A stretch of DNA of 64,000 bases, taken from contig CAWHXG010000004.1 in the NCBI GenBank assembly GCA_963833235.1, positions 248,001-312,000 on the forward strand, in the 5' to 3' direction. The stretch comes from CAWHXG01 sp963833235 (GTDB taxonomy: Bacteria; Pseudomonadota; Alphaproteobacteria; Rhodobacterales; Rhodobacteraceae). Shown in pieces: positions 35,785 to 45,500 of the stretch (its first letter is position 1; every line of letters starts with the position of its first letter). The translations under genes were made by a program, and so were the position numbers. The notes beneath the pieces are model-generated. The model was not told the origin of the DNA. It searched no databases and saw only the letters and a list, made by a program, of their open reading frames with translations.

Positions 35785-36704
35785 ATGCAAACGACGCTCT
35801 CACGAGACGTGGTCCTGCGCGGGACCGGCCTGCATTCCGGCCGACCGGTCCGCATGTGCCTCCGGCCCGCTTCCCCGAGACCGGCATCGTCTTCCTGCGC
35901 ACCGAAGTCACCGCCACCGACCCGGTCATCCCCGCCCGCTGGGATCTGGTGGAGCCATCGGCGCTGTGCACCCGGCTGACCAACGAGGACGGGACCTCCG
36001 TCTCGACGGTCGAGCATGTGATGGCGGCGCTTTCGGGGCTGGGCATCCACAACGCGATCGTGGCGCTCGACGGCCCCGAAGTGCCGATCCTCGACGGTTC
36101 CGCGGCGCCGTTCGTGCGGGCGATCCTGGCGGCTGGCCTTGCGCAGGCGGCGGTGCCGCTGCGGGCGTGGCGGGTCGTGGCGCCGGTGGAGGTGCGTCAG
36201 GGACAGGCGGTGGCCCGGCTGGCGCCCCATGACGCACTGCGCATCGATTTCGCCATCGATTTCGCCGAGGCCGCGATCGGTGCGCAGGAGCTGGGGCTGG
36301 AGATGCGCAACGGCGCATTCGTGCGCGAGCTTTGCGACAGCCGGACGTTCTGCCTGCAGGCTGACGTGGACGCGATGCGGGCGCGCGGCCTGGCGCTTGG
36401 CGGTTCCGTGCGCAACGCGGTCGTGTTCGACCGCGGGCGGGTGTTGAGCCCGGGCGGGCTGCGCCACCGGGACGAGCCGGTGCGCCACAAGATGCTGGAT
36501 GCCCTTGGAGATCTGGCGCTGGCCGGCGCGCCGATCCTGGGGCGCTACAGCGGGTTGCGCGCGGGCCATGCCCTGACCAACGCGCTGCTGCGGCGGGCCT
36601 TCGCGACCCCCGGGGCGATGCGCCGCGTGACGCTCGACCGCGCCGCCCTGGCCAAGCAGCCGGGCGCCGGCGTGGTCACCGGCGATCTGGCCCTGTGCGC
36701 CTGA
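35785..36704 (+). CDS. lpxC: UDP-3-O-acyl-GlcNAc deacetylase LpxC, with one apparent frameshift
   Basis: A zinc hydrolase committing the cell to lipid A synthesis. The first frame from the ATG at 35785 has MQTTLSRDVVLRGTGLHSGRP and ends near RPAS. The second frame continues ETGIVFLRTEV and contains STVEHVMAALSGLGIHNA with the zinc His, DGSAAPFV, the catalytic FCLQADVDAMRARGLALGGS region and DEPVRHKMLDALGDLAL with further ligands. A missing C in the CCCC run at 35873-35876 explains the shift. Adding it gives 306 aa, the normal length. LpxC is essential in most lipid A producers, so a sequencing error is likely. Confidence 0.88.
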
Positions 36705-36759
36705 GCCGGTGACATCGGCCGCGGCCGCCACCCCGTTCGCAATGCCGCGATTGGGCATT

Positions 36760-36787
36760 TTGACCCCGAAATCATTCATGCTATCCC
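36760..36787 (+). promoter_or_regulatory. Possible promoter for bamD
   Basis: TTGACC (36760-36765) and TATCCC (36782-36787) are separated by 16 bp, about 30 bases before the likely bamD start. This is a reasonable housekeeping-type promoter by pattern, but it was found by eye only. Confidence 0.4.
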
Positions 36788-36816
36788 CTGCCCAGAAGGT
36801 AGCGAGAGGCGGAACG

Positions 36817-37668
36817 TTGCGGTCACGCGGGGAACGGGGAAGGGCGGCATCGGGCCGGATGGCCGCGATGCTGATCGTCGCGTCGGTCGCCCTGGCGGCC
36901 TGTGGCGGCTCCCGCGAGCCGGGGCTCGAGGACTTCACCCCCAAGCAGATCTACGATCGCGCCGAGTTCGAGCTGGCCGACAACAACCCCGAGGTCGCCG
37001 CGCGCTACTTCGGCGAGGTCGAGCGGCTTTATCCCTATTCGGAATGGGCGAAGCGGGCGCTGATCATGCAGGCCTTCAGCTTTCACCGGGATCGGGATTA
37101 CGTGTCCAGCCGCGCCGCGGCACAGCGCTATATCGACTTCTACCCAGCCGACGAGGATGCGGCGTATGCGCAGTATCTGCTGGCGCTGAGTTATTACGAC
37201 CAGATCGACGAGGTGGGCCGCGACCAGGGGCTGACCTTCCAGGCGCTCCAGTCGCTGCGCGCGGTGATCGAGCAATACCCCGACAGCGAATATGCGCGCT
37301 CCGCGATCCTGAAGTTCGATCTGGCGTTCGACCATCTGGCCGCCAAGGAGATGGAGATCGGGCGCTACTACCTCAAGCGCGGGCACTACACCGCGGCGGT
37401 CAACCGCTTCCGCGTGGTGGTGGAGGACTTCCAGACGACGAGCCACACCGCCGAGGCGCTGCACCGGTTGGTCGAGAGCTACCTGTCTTTGGGGCTAGCG
37501 GACGAGGCGCGTTCGGCCGGGGCGGTGCTGGGCTACAACTACCGCTCGACCGACTGGTACAGCGACAGCTATACCCTGCTGACCGGGCAGGGGCTGCTGC
37601 TGGAGCCCGAGGGCGACAATTGGCTGACCAACATCTACCGGCAATCGGTGCGCGGCGAGTGGCTGTGA
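36817..37668 (+). CDS. bamD: Outer membrane assembly lipoprotein BamD
   Basis: A 283-aa lipoprotein of the BAM complex, which inserts beta-barrel proteins in the outer membrane. The basic N-terminus is followed by a hydrophobic stretch and the lipobox LAAC (Cys about residue 29). TPR-like helices then begin IYDRAEFELADNNPEVAARYF and LYPYSEWAKRALIMQAFSFH, with FYPADEDAAYAQYLLALSYY further on. A TTG at 36817, behind GAGAGGCGG, is chosen because it gives a normal lipoprotein signal. An ATG at 36859 or one upstream at 36778 are alternatives. Confidence 0.9.
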   Translation: MRSRGERGRAASGRMAAMLIVASVALAACGGSREPGLEDFTPKQIYDRAEFELADNNPEVAARYFGEVERLYPYSEWAKRALIMQAFSFHRDRDYVSSRAAAQRYIDFYPADEDAAYAQYLLALSYYDQIDEVGRDQGLTFQALQSLRAVIEQYPDSEYARSAILKFDLAFDHLAAKEMEIGRYYLKRGHYTAAVNRFRVVVEDFQTTSHTAEALHRLVESYLSLGLADEARSAGAVLGYNYRSTDWYSDSYTLLTGQGLLLEPEGDNWLTNIYRQSVRGEWL

Positions 37669-37722
37669 CCGGGGGCGCGACCGTCACGGGAGCCGTGGCG
37701 GGACCGAGCTGAGGGGCGGCCC

Positions 37723-39375
37723 GTGCTGCGCAGCCTCGACATCCGCGATATCCTGATCATCGACCATCTGGTGCTGGACCTGGCGCCGGGGCTGAACGTG
37801 TTGACCGGCGAGACCGGTGCCGGCAAGTCGATCCTGCTCGATGCGCTTGGGTTCGTGCTGGGCTGGCGGGGCCGGGCCGATCTGGTGCGGCAGGGGGCGG
37901 CGCAGGGAGAGGTGACGGCGGTGTTCGATCTGCCGCCGGGGCATCCGGCGCGCGCTGTCTTGGAGGAGGCAGGGCTGCCGGGCGGCGACGAGTTGGTGCT
38001 GCGGCGGGTGAATGCCGGGGAGCGCAAGACCGCATGGGTCAACGACCGGCGGGTTGGCGGCGACGTGCTGCGGCGTCTTTCGGACGGGCTGGTGGAGCTC
38101 CACGGGCAGCAGGACGACCGCGGCCTGCTGGACGCCCGAAGCCATCTTGGCCTTCTGGACGATTTCGCGGATGCCCCTGCCGAGGTCGCAGCCGTGGGCG
38201 AGGCCTGGCGCGCGCTGGCGGCGGCGCGGCGGGCGCGCAAGGCCGCGGAGGCGGAGCTGAGTGCCGCGCGCGAGGAAGAGGATTTCCTGCGCCACGCGGT
38301 GGCCGAGCTTGAGGCGTTGCGGCCAGAGGAAGGCGAGGAGGCACAGCTCGACACCCGCCGCCGGGCGATGCAGGTGGCCGACAGGGTGGTCGCTGACGTG
38401 CAGCGCGCCGCCGCCGCGATCTCGCCCGACGGGGCGGAGGGGCGGGTCGCCGATGCGGCGCGCTGGCTGGAGGGCGCGGAAGGGTCCATCGAGGAGGGCC
38501 TGGCCGGGCCGCTGGCGGCGCTTGAGCGGGTGATGGCCGACCTCTCCGACGCGCAGGCCGGGATCGAGGCGGTGCTGGAGGCGCTGGCCTTCGACCCGCT
38601 GGAGCTGGAGGCGACCGAAGAGCGGCTTTTCGCGCTTCGCGGCCTCGCGCGCAAGCACGGGGTCGCCGCCGACGATTTGGCCACCCTGGCGGAGGATCTG
38701 GCAGCCCGGCGCGATGCGCTGGACGGCGGCGCCGATCTGCTCGCCGGTCTGGCGCAGGCGGAGGCCGTGGCGGAGGCCGGCTATGCAAGCGCCGCCGCTG
38801 CGCTGACGGCCCGGCGCACCAGGGCGGCGCGGGCGCTGGAAGCCGCCATGGCGCGCGAGATGGCGCCGCTGAAGATGGAGCGCGCGGTGTTCGCGGTGCA
38901 GATCGCCCCGGGGCTGGACGGGCCGGCGGGCCGCGACGCGGTGCGCTTCGAGGTGGCGACCAATCCAGGCGCGCCGGCGGGGCCGCTTGACAGGATCGCC
39001 TCCGGCGGCGAGCTTTCGCGGTTCCTGCTGGCGCTGAAGGTTTGCCTGACCCGCGACGCCACCGGCCTGACGCTGATCTTCGACGAGATCGACCGCGGCG
39101 TGGGCGGGGCCACGGCCGATGCGGTGGGTCGACGGCTGGCGGCGCTTGGCGCGCGCCCCGGCGGGCAGGTTCTGGTGGTCACCCATTCGCCGCAGGTGGC
39201 GGCCCTGGGCGACCATCACTGGCGGGTCGAGAAGGCCGTGCACAAGGGGCTGACGCTGAGCCGCGTGGTGCCGCTCGACCCGGCCGCGCGGGTGGACGAG
39301 ATCGCGCGGATGCTATCGGGCGACCGGGTGAGCGACGAGGCGCGGGGGGCGGCGGTGGCGCTGCTGGCCACTTGA
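37723..39375 (+). CDS. recN: DNA repair protein RecN
   Basis: A 550-aa SMC-like ATPase in double-strand break repair. Walker A TGETGAGKS is near the N-terminus (about residues 28-36), followed by VELHGQQDDRGLLD. A central coiled coil rich in Ala, Glu and Arg is interrupted by the hinge-like region. The C-terminal head has the ABC signature ASGGELSRFLLALK and Walker B TLIFDEIDRGVGG, with VTHSPQVAALGDHH. The start is a GTG at 37723. It is downstream of bamD; I saw no GTTC-N7-GTTC LexA box directly before it. Confidence 0.95.
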   Translation: MLRSLDIRDILIIDHLVLDLAPGLNVLTGETGAGKSILLDALGFVLGWRGRADLVRQGAAQGEVTAVFDLPPGHPARAVLEEAGLPGGDELVLRRVNAGERKTAWVNDRRVGGDVLRRLSDGLVELHGQQDDRGLLDARSHLGLLDDFADAPAEVAAVGEAWRALAAARRARKAAEAELSAAREEEDFLRHAVAELEALRPEEGEEAQLDTRRRAMQVADRVVADVQRAAAAISPDGAEGRVADAARWLEGAEGSIEEGLAGPLAALERVMADLSDAQAGIEAVLEALAFDPLELEATEERLFALRGLARKHGVAADDLATLAEDLAARRDALDGGADLLAGLAQAEAVAEAGYASAAAALTARRTRAARALEAAMAREMAPLKMERAVFAVQIAPGLDGPAGRDAVRFEVATNPGAPAGPLDRIASGGELSRFLLALKVCLTRDATGLTLIFDEIDRGVGGATADAVGRRLAALGARPGGQVLVVTHSPQVAALGDHHWRVEKAVHKGLTLSRVVPLDPAARVDEIARMLSGDRVSDEARGAAVALLAT

Positions 39376-39418
39376 GACCGGCCGCGCCAGATCTCGTCCG
39401 CAGCGGCAGGCCGGCTGC

Positions 39419-41083
39419 ATGATCGGCGCCCGGGTGGACGACGTGGTCGCGACCTTCCGAGGCGGTTGGCGCACGCTGCGCCACCGCAGCCCGGGGCGCA
39501 TCAGGTTCTGGTTCCTGGCACTGGCCATCGGCACCGCCGCCGGCTTCGCCGCGCTTTTCTTCCGCAAGGGCGTCTCGGCGCTGCAGACCGGCCTTTACGG
39601 CAGCGACGATCTGATGCTGGCCTCGATGGCGCCGAACCTGCCGTGGTGGTGGGTGCTGACCCTGCCGATCCTCGGCGGCCTCGCGGTGGGCGCGATCTTG
39701 CACGTGCTCACGGACGACGGCCGCGTCCGCTCGGTCGCCGACGTGATCGAGGGCGCCGCGATGCGGGACGGCAGGGTCGAGGGGCGCGCCGGCCTCGCCT
39801 CGGCCGCGGTCTCGCTGATCACGCTGTCCACCGGCGGATCCTCGGGGCGCGAGGGGCCGGTGGTGCACCTGGCCGCGGTGATCTCGAGCTGGGTCTGCGC
39901 GCGCATCCATGCCGACGGGATCACCGGGCGCGACCTTCTGGGCTGCGCGGTGGCGGGCGCCGTCAGCGCCTCGTTCAATGCGCCCATCGCCGGCGCGCTC
40001 TTCGCGCTGGAGGTGGTGCTGCGGCATTTCGCGGTGCACGCCTTCGCGCCCATCGTCATCGCCTCGGTGGCGGGCACCATCATCAACCGGCTGGAATTCG
40101 GCGGCGTCACGGAATTCGTGCTGCCGGTTCCGGGCTCGCTGGTGTTCTACGTGGAATTGCCGGCCTTCCTGATCCTCGGGCTCGTCTGCGGCCTCGTGGC
40201 CGTGGTGCTGATGCGCGGCATCTTCTGGGCGGAGGACGTGACCGGCCGGGCGATGGCGCGCAGCCGCATGCCGAATTGGGCCCTGCCGGGGATCATGGGC
40301 GGGATCCTCGGGCTCATCGCCATCTGGTATCCGCATATCATCGGGGTCGGCTACGAGACGACCTCGGCCGCGCTGACGGGGCAGCTGGGGCTGATGGCGG
40401 CGGTGATCTTCGTGGTGGTGAAATGCGTCGCGGTGACGGTCACCTTCGCGGGGCGCATGGGGGGCGGCATCTTCTCGCCCTCGCTGATGGTGGGCGCGCT
40501 CACGGGGCTGGCCTTCGGGCATGTGGCCACGGGGATCTTCCCGAACGTCTCGGGGTCGGAGACGCTCTATGCGCTGGCGGGCATGGGAGCCGTGGCGGCC
40601 GCGGTGCTGGGGGCGCCGATCTCGACCACGCTGATCGTCTTCGAGCTGACGGGCGACTGGCAGACGGGGCTTGCGGTGATGACGGCGGTCTCGCTTTCCA
40701 CCGCGCTGGCCAGCCGGCTGGTGAACCGCTCGTTCTTCCTGACGCAGCTGGAACGCCGCGGGGTGCATCTGGCGGCGGGGCCGCAGGAGTACCTGTTGGC
40801 GATGTTCCGGGTCTCTTCGGTGATGCGGGCGATGTCGCATCCGCGCGCGCCCGACCCCGAGCGCTGCGCGGCCCTGGTAACCGAAGGGCTGGCGCTGGAG
40901 CGGGATGCGACCCTGGCGCAGGCGATGCCGCTTTTCGAGCGCACGGATGCCGGGTTCCTGCCGGTGGTCTCTCGGCCGAAGGCGGACTTGCCGCCGCTGG
41001 TGATCGGGGCGCTCTTCCACGTCGATGCGCTGAAGGCGTTCAACCGGGCGCTGGCGGCCACGGCGGCGGAAGAGCATTCCTGA
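39419..41083 (+). CDS. ClC-family chloride channel or H+/Cl- exchanger
   Basis: A 554-aa polytopic membrane protein of the ClC family. The three anion-pathway motifs are present: GSSGREGP with the gating Glu (about residues 141-148), the GAPIAGALFALE-like SFNAPIAGALFALEVV, and GGGIFSPSLMVGAL. VLGAPISTTLIVFELTGDW precedes the last membrane part, and a short cytoplasmic tail (about 100 residues) lacks obvious paired CBS domains. Whether it is a channel or an exchanger cannot be decided by eye. It is not clearly in an operon with recN (43-bp gap). Confidence 0.9.
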   Translation: MIGARVDDVVATFRGGWRTLRHRSPGRIRFWFLALAIGTAAGFAALFFRKGVSALQTGLYGSDDLMLASMAPNLPWWWVLTLPILGGLAVGAILHVLTDDGRVRSVADVIEGAAMRDGRVEGRAGLASAAVSLITLSTGGSSGREGPVVHLAAVISSWVCARIHADGITGRDLLGCAVAGAVSASFNAPIAGALFALEVVLRHFAVHAFAPIVIASVAGTIINRLEFGGVTEFVLPVPGSLVFYVELPAFLILGLVCGLVAVVLMRGIFWAEDVTGRAMARSRMPNWALPGIMGGILGLIAIWYPHIIGVGYETTSAALTGQLGLMAAVIFVVVKCVAVTVTFAGRMGGGIFSPSLMVGALTGLAFGHVATGIFPNVSGSETLYALAGMGAVAAAVLGAPISTTLIVFELTGDWQTGLAVMTAVSLSTALASRLVNRSFFLTQLERRGVHLAAGPQEYLLAMFRVSSVMRAMSHPRAPDPERCAALVTEGLALERDATLAQAMPLFERTDAGFLPVVSRPKADLPPLVIGALFHVDALKAFNRALAATAAEEHS

Positions 41084-41181
41084 GGTCCGGGCGCCGGCGC
41101 CGCCCCTGCGGCCGATCGAGGCCGGGGCGGGGCGATGGCCCGGAGGCAGGGACGGGGGAACGGGGCGGCGGGCCGGGCGGC

Positions 41182-41523
41182 CTAGAGCCGTTCCACCGTG
41201 ACCTTGCCGTCGTAGAAGGCGAGGTAGTCTTTGATCTGGGCCACATCCTCCTTCGGGGTCTCGTAGGACCAGGCCACGTCGGCCACCGTTTCGGTGCTGG
41301 TGACCAGCGAGAAATAGCTGGCCTCGCCTTTGTGGGGGCAATGGCTGGTGCGCTCCGAGCGGTCGAGGAAGGGCATCGCCACGTCGCCGCGCGGGAAGTA
41401 GATGACCGGCGCCATGCCGCCCTCGGTTAGTTCCAGCGCCTCGGCGGATTCAGCGATCACGGCGTCGCCGGTGCGCACGACCCAGGTCTTGTCCGCCTTG
41501 CGGATGGTGATGTGGGGGTCCAT
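41182..41523 (-). CDS. DUF427 domain-containing protein
   Basis: A 113-aa cytoplasmic protein covering one DUF427 domain. Recognisable features are VVRTGDAVIAES, VIYFPRGDVAM, the conserved TSHCPHKGEASYFSL (about residues 58-72) and AWSYETPKEDVAQIKDYLAFY near the end. Family function is unknown; the Cys/His and Trp/Tyr conservation suggests a small-molecule or nucleotide pocket. It lies downstream of the aminopeptidase P gene on the same strand, 77 bp away. Confidence 0.9.
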   Translation of the reverse strand: MDPHITIRKADKTWVVRTGDAVIAESAEALELTEGGMAPVIYFPRGDVAMPFLDRSERTSHCPHKGEASYFSLVTSTETVADVAWSYETPKEDVAQIKDYLAFYDGKVTVERL

Positions 41524-41600
41524 GGGCTGGCTCCTGAACTGGATTGGTCTAACGCCCCCGTCTATCACGCGGCCGGGGCTTTGACAGCAGGTGGCCGCGC

Positions 41601-43418
41601 CTAGAGCGGGGCGGTGGCGCGGGCGAGCCAGGCCTCGGCCTCGGGCGGCAGCTGGCCCTGCAGGCGGGCGCGGGTCTCGGCATGGTAGGCGTCGATCCAG
41701 TCGCGTTCGGCCGGCGCGAGGCGCTGCGCCACGATCAGGCGCCGGTCGATGGGCACGTAGGTGAGCGTGCGGAAGGCCAGCATCTCGCGTTGCGGGTCGG
41801 CCCCCTCCAGAGGCGGCGCCTCTTCCACCACCAGCAGGTTCTCGATGCGGATGCCGAAGGCACCTTCGCGGTAGTAGCCCGGTTCGTTGCTGAGGATCAT
41901 GCCGGGGCGCAGCGGCTCCGACGAGCGGCGGGAGAGGCCCTGCGGGCCCTCGTGGACGCTGAGGTAGCTGCCGATCCCGTGGCCCGTGCCGTGGTCGTAA
42001 TCCTGCCCGGCCATCCAGAGCGGCACGCGGGCGATGGCATCGAGATGGCTGCCGGCGAGGCCCTTGGGAAAGCGCAGGCGGCTGATCGCGATCATCCCCT
42101 GCAGCACTCGGGTAAAGGCGGCGCATTCGTCGTCGCCTGGAAGGCCCACGGGCAGGGTGCGCGTGATGTCGGTGGTGCCGCTTTCGTACTGGCCGCCGCT
42201 GTCGACCACGATGAGGTCGCCGTCCTGCAGCGCGCGGTCGCTGCGCTCGGTCACGCGGTAATGGCTGAGCGCGCCGTTGGGGCCGGAGCCGGCGATCGTC
42301 TCGAAGCTGATGTCGAGCAGGGCATTGCCGGCCCGGCGGCGTTCCTCCAGGACACGGACGACCTCGATCTCCGTCAGCGGCTGCGGGCGCTGCGCGAGGC
42401 TTGCGACTTCGGCATCGAACCAATGCAGGAACTGCACCATCGCGGCGGCATCGCGGGCTTGCGCGGCCTCGGCCCCGGCGACCTCGGAGGGGGTCTTGCA
42501 GGCTTTCGGCAACTGGCAGGGATCGGTGCCCCAGGCAACCTGTGCCGTGCCGGCCTCCAGCGCGCGGGCGACCGCGAAGGGCGCGGTGGCGCGATCGACG
42601 CGGACGGTCCCCGTGAGCGCGGTCAGGCTGTCGGCGAAGGCCTCTGCCGGGCGGATCGTGACCGCATCGCCGAAATGCGCGGCCAGGGCGGCGAACTTCG
42701 CCGGATTGCCGAAGAGGGTCACGTTGCCGTCCGCGCGAAGGATCGCAAAGGCATGGACGATGGGAATGCGCGGGATGTCGGCGCCGCGGATGTTGAGCAG
42801 CCATGCGATGCTGTCGGGCAAGGTCAGCACGACGGCCTCCTGCCTGGCCTTCTTCAAGGCCTCGGCGATCTCGCGCCGCTTCTCGGCGTGGGTCCGGCCT
42901 GCGAGCGTTTCCGGATACGCCCGAGCCGGGGCGGCGGGGGCCGCGGGCTGATCCGGCCAGATGGCGTCGATCAGGTTGGCATGTTCGACGAATTCGAGGC
43001 CACCGGGAGCATCGGCGCCGCGCAGATCCTCGATCTGCTTGACGGTGTGCAGCCAGGGGTCGAAGCCGATCCGGGCACCGGATGGCGCGGCCTCTCCCAG
43101 CCAGTCCGCCAGGCTGGTCCTGGGCCAGTCCACGGGGGTGAATTCCGTCGCGACCTGCTGACGCGCCTGGATGGTGTAGCGCCCGTCGATGAAAATGCCG
43201 GCCGTGTCGTGCAGGATCGCCGCGAAGCCGGCGGAGCCGGTGAACCCGGTGAGCCAGGCAAGCCGCTCGTCGCGCGGGGCCACGTACTCGCCCTGATGCG
43301 CGTCGGCGCGGGGCACGAGCACGCCCTGAAGCCCGGCCTTGGCCATCGCGGCTCGAAGTGCCGATAACCGGGGCGGGCCCTGATCGGGCGTGGCGGTGGC
43401 GGCGAAGCTTTGGAACAT
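41601..43418 (-). CDS. Aminopeptidase P family protein (M24B)
   Basis: A 605-aa three-domain Xaa-Pro aminopeptidase-type protein: two creatinase-like N-terminal domains (residues 1-300) and a C-terminal pita-bread metallopeptidase. Metal ligands are seen in VVDSGGQYESGTTDITRT (two Asp), GTGHGIGSYLSVHEGP (His), SNEPGYY (Glu) and IRIENLLVVEE (Glu). The length matches the long, eukaryote-like aminopeptidase P form common in alphaproteobacteria. It starts five bases after the cobT stop, so the two are probably cotranscribed. It probably acts in the cytoplasm on peptides with proline second. Confidence 0.93.
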   Translation of the reverse strand: MFQSFAATATPDQGPPRLSALRAAMAKAGLQGVLVPRADAHQGEYVAPRDERLAWLTGFTGSAGFAAILHDTAGIFIDGRYTIQARQQVATEFTPVDWPRTSLADWLGEAAPSGARIGFDPWLHTVKQIEDLRGADAPGGLEFVEHANLIDAIWPDQPAAPAAPARAYPETLAGRTHAEKRREIAEALKKARQEAVVLTLPDSIAWLLNIRGADIPRIPIVHAFAILRADGNVTLFGNPAKFAALAAHFGDAVTIRPAEAFADSLTALTGTVRVDRATAPFAVARALEAGTAQVAWGTDPCQLPKACKTPSEVAGAEAAQARDAAAMVQFLHWFDAEVASLAQRPQPLTEIEVVRVLEERRRAGNALLDISFETIAGSGPNGALSHYRVTERSDRALQDGDLIVVDSGGQYESGTTDITRTLPVGLPGDDECAAFTRVLQGMIAISRLRFPKGLAGSHLDAIARVPLWMAGQDYDHGTGHGIGSYLSVHEGPQGLSRRSSEPLRPGMILSNEPGYYREGAFGIRIENLLVVEEAPPLEGADPQREMLAFRTLTYVPIDRRLIVAQRLAPAERDWIDAYHAETRARLQGQLPPEAEAWLARATAPL

Positions 43419-43423
43419 TGCCG

Positions 43424-45292
43424 TCAGGCCGCGCGGCGCAGGCGGTCGCGGGCGCGCTTCCTGGGGTCGGCGTCGAAGAGCCCGGCAAGCTGTTCGGTGA
43501 TGGTGCCGGCGAGCTGCTCCACATCGGTGATCGTCACCGCGCGCTCGTAGTAGCGGGTCACGTCGTGGCCGATGCCGATGGCGATGAGCTCTACCGCGCG
43601 GCGCTTCTGGACCATCGCGATCACGTCGCGCAGGTGCTTCTCCAGATAGTTCGCGGAATTGACCGACAGGGTGCTGTCGTCGACCGGTGCACCGTCGGAG
43701 ATGACCATCAGGATCTTGCGCGATTCCGGCCGGCCCGCCATCCGCCGGTGCGCCCATTCCAGCGCCTCGCCGTCGATGTTCTCCTTCAGAAGGCCTTCCT
43801 TCATCATCAGCCCCAGATTGTCGCGCGTGCGCCGCCAGGGCGCATCGGCGGCCTTGTAGATGATATGGCGCAGGTCGTTCAGGCGCCCGGGCCCGGCGGG
43901 GCGGCCGGCGGCCAGCCAATCCTCGCGGGCCTGTCCGCCCTTCCAGGCGCGGGTGGTGAAGCCGAGGATCTCGACCTTGACCTGGCAGCGCTCCAGCGTG
44001 CGGGCCAGCACGTCGGCGCAAATGGCGGCGATGCTGATCGGCCGTCCGCGCATGGAGCCCGAGTTGTCGAGGAGCAGCGTCACCACCGTATCGCGAAACT
44101 CCATGTCCTTCTCGACCTTGAAGCTGAGCGGCGTGGTGGGGTTCGCCACGACCCGCGCCAGCCGCCCGGCATCGAGGATGCCCTCCTCTAGGTCGAACTC
44201 CCAGCTGCGGTTCTGCTGCGCCTGAAGCCGCCGCTGCAGCTTGTTGGCAAGCCGGCTCACGGCCCCCTTCAGCGGGTCGAGCTGCTGGTCGAGGTAGGCG
44301 CGCAGGCGTTCCAGCTCGGGCGCCTCCGCCAGATCCTCGGCGCGGATCTCTTCGTCGTAGGCATTTCGGAAGACCTGGTAATCGGGGTCGGCATCCGAGA
44401 TCGGCGGCGGCGGTGGCGGATCGAGCGGGGTTTCGCCATCGGCCAGCTCGTTGTCTTCCGACATCTCGGCATCGGCCATCTGATCCATCGAGACCTGCGC
44501 CTCGGAGCTGTCGCCGGTCTCGTCCTGCGACTGCTCTGGCGCGGCCTCCGCCTCGTCGGAGCTCTCGTCGTCGTCGCCCTGGTCGCCCTGGGGATCGGGA
44601 TCGGCCTCGTCGCTCTCGGCGCTGTCCTCGTCGTCGCCGCTGTCGGGATCGTCGCCCAGCTGGTCGCCATAACCCAGATCCTCGATGATCTTGCGGGACA
44701 GGCGAGAGAACGCGATCTGATCGTAAAGGGTGTCGTCGAGGGAGGTGAGGGTCTCGGCGGCCTCGGTCTCGATATGGTCGCGCCAGAGCTCCATGACGTT
44801 GGCCGCACCCTCCGGCAGGGGGCGGCCGGTGGCGAGATGCCGGATGAGGTAGCCCGCGGCGATGGGCAGCGGCGCGCCGGCAGCTTCCTCGATCTGGCCG
44901 TAACCCTTCCGCTCGGCCTCGGCGGCGATCTTGGCGTCGATGTTACCGGCAGTGCCGGGCATGGCGCGGGCGCCTACGGCCTCGCAACGGGCCGTCTCCA
45001 TCGCGTCGTAGAGATCGCGTGCCATCTGCCCGGCAGGCTCGTAGCGGGCATGGGTGCCCTCGTCGTGAAACCGGCGGCGCAGGGCGTAGGCATCGGCGGT
45101 GCCGCGCGCCAGCAGCACCTCCGACCGGGTCATCCGGCGGCTGATCTGCGGCAGGCGCACGCTGTCGCTGGTCATGCCGGGCGGATCGACCGAGTAGGTG
45201 ACCCCCATGTCGGGGTCGTCGGCGAGGACGCGGGTCGCCTCGGCCAGGGCCTTCTTGAAGGGCTCGGCGGGGTTGTCGGGGGGCTTGCTCAT
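43424..45292 (-). CDS. cobT: Cobaltochelatase subunit CobT
   Basis: A 622-aa subunit of the aerobic cobalt chelatase, which with CobS (AAA+) and CobN inserts cobalt into hydrogenobyrinic acid diamide. It has an N-terminal helical domain, a long strongly acidic linker (about residues 215-320, rich in Asp, Glu, Ser and Gln, with a PPPPPP run) and a C-terminal von Willebrand A domain with the MIDAS motif LLLDNSGSMRGRP and VISDGAPVDDST. The ATG at 45290-45292 is used. CobN and the wider cobalamin pathway are not in this window. Confidence 0.93.
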   Translation of the reverse strand: MSKPPDNPAEPFKKALAEATRVLADDPDMGVTYSVDPPGMTSDSVRLPQISRRMTRSEVLLARGTADAYALRRRFHDEGTHARYEPAGQMARDLYDAMETARCEAVGARAMPGTAGNIDAKIAAEAERKGYGQIEEAAGAPLPIAAGYLIRHLATGRPLPEGAANVMELWRDHIETEAAETLTSLDDTLYDQIAFSRLSRKIIEDLGYGDQLGDDPDSGDDEDSAESDEADPDPQGDQGDDDESSDEAEAAPEQSQDETGDSSEAQVSMDQMADAEMSEDNELADGETPLDPPPPPPISDADPDYQVFRNAYDEEIRAEDLAEAPELERLRAYLDQQLDPLKGAVSRLANKLQRRLQAQQNRSWEFDLEEGILDAGRLARVVANPTTPLSFKVEKDMEFRDTVVTLLLDNSGSMRGRPISIAAICADVLARTLERCQVKVEILGFTTRAWKGGQAREDWLAAGRPAGPGRLNDLRHIIYKAADAPWRRTRDNLGLMMKEGLLKENIDGEALEWAHRRMAGRPESRKILMVISDGAPVDDSTLSVNSANYLEKHLRDVIAMVQKRRAVELIAIGIGHDVTRYYERAVTITDVEQLAGTITEQLAGLFDADPRKRARDRLRRAA

Positions 45293-45500
45293 CTGCGCGG
45301 TCCTGCCGGGGCTGTCCGACCCTTGCTGATATCGGGCGGCGGCGCTGTCAATCCAGCCATCGCCACAGCAAAGGACTGGCACAAGCCGCAGCCGGGGTCG
45401 ACCCCGCTTGGCCTTACGTCAGGTCGGGGCGTCCGGGAACCCGCCCTCCCCGAAGGCCGTTCCCGCAAAACTTGAATGGCACAGTTGGGAGGGAGCAACG

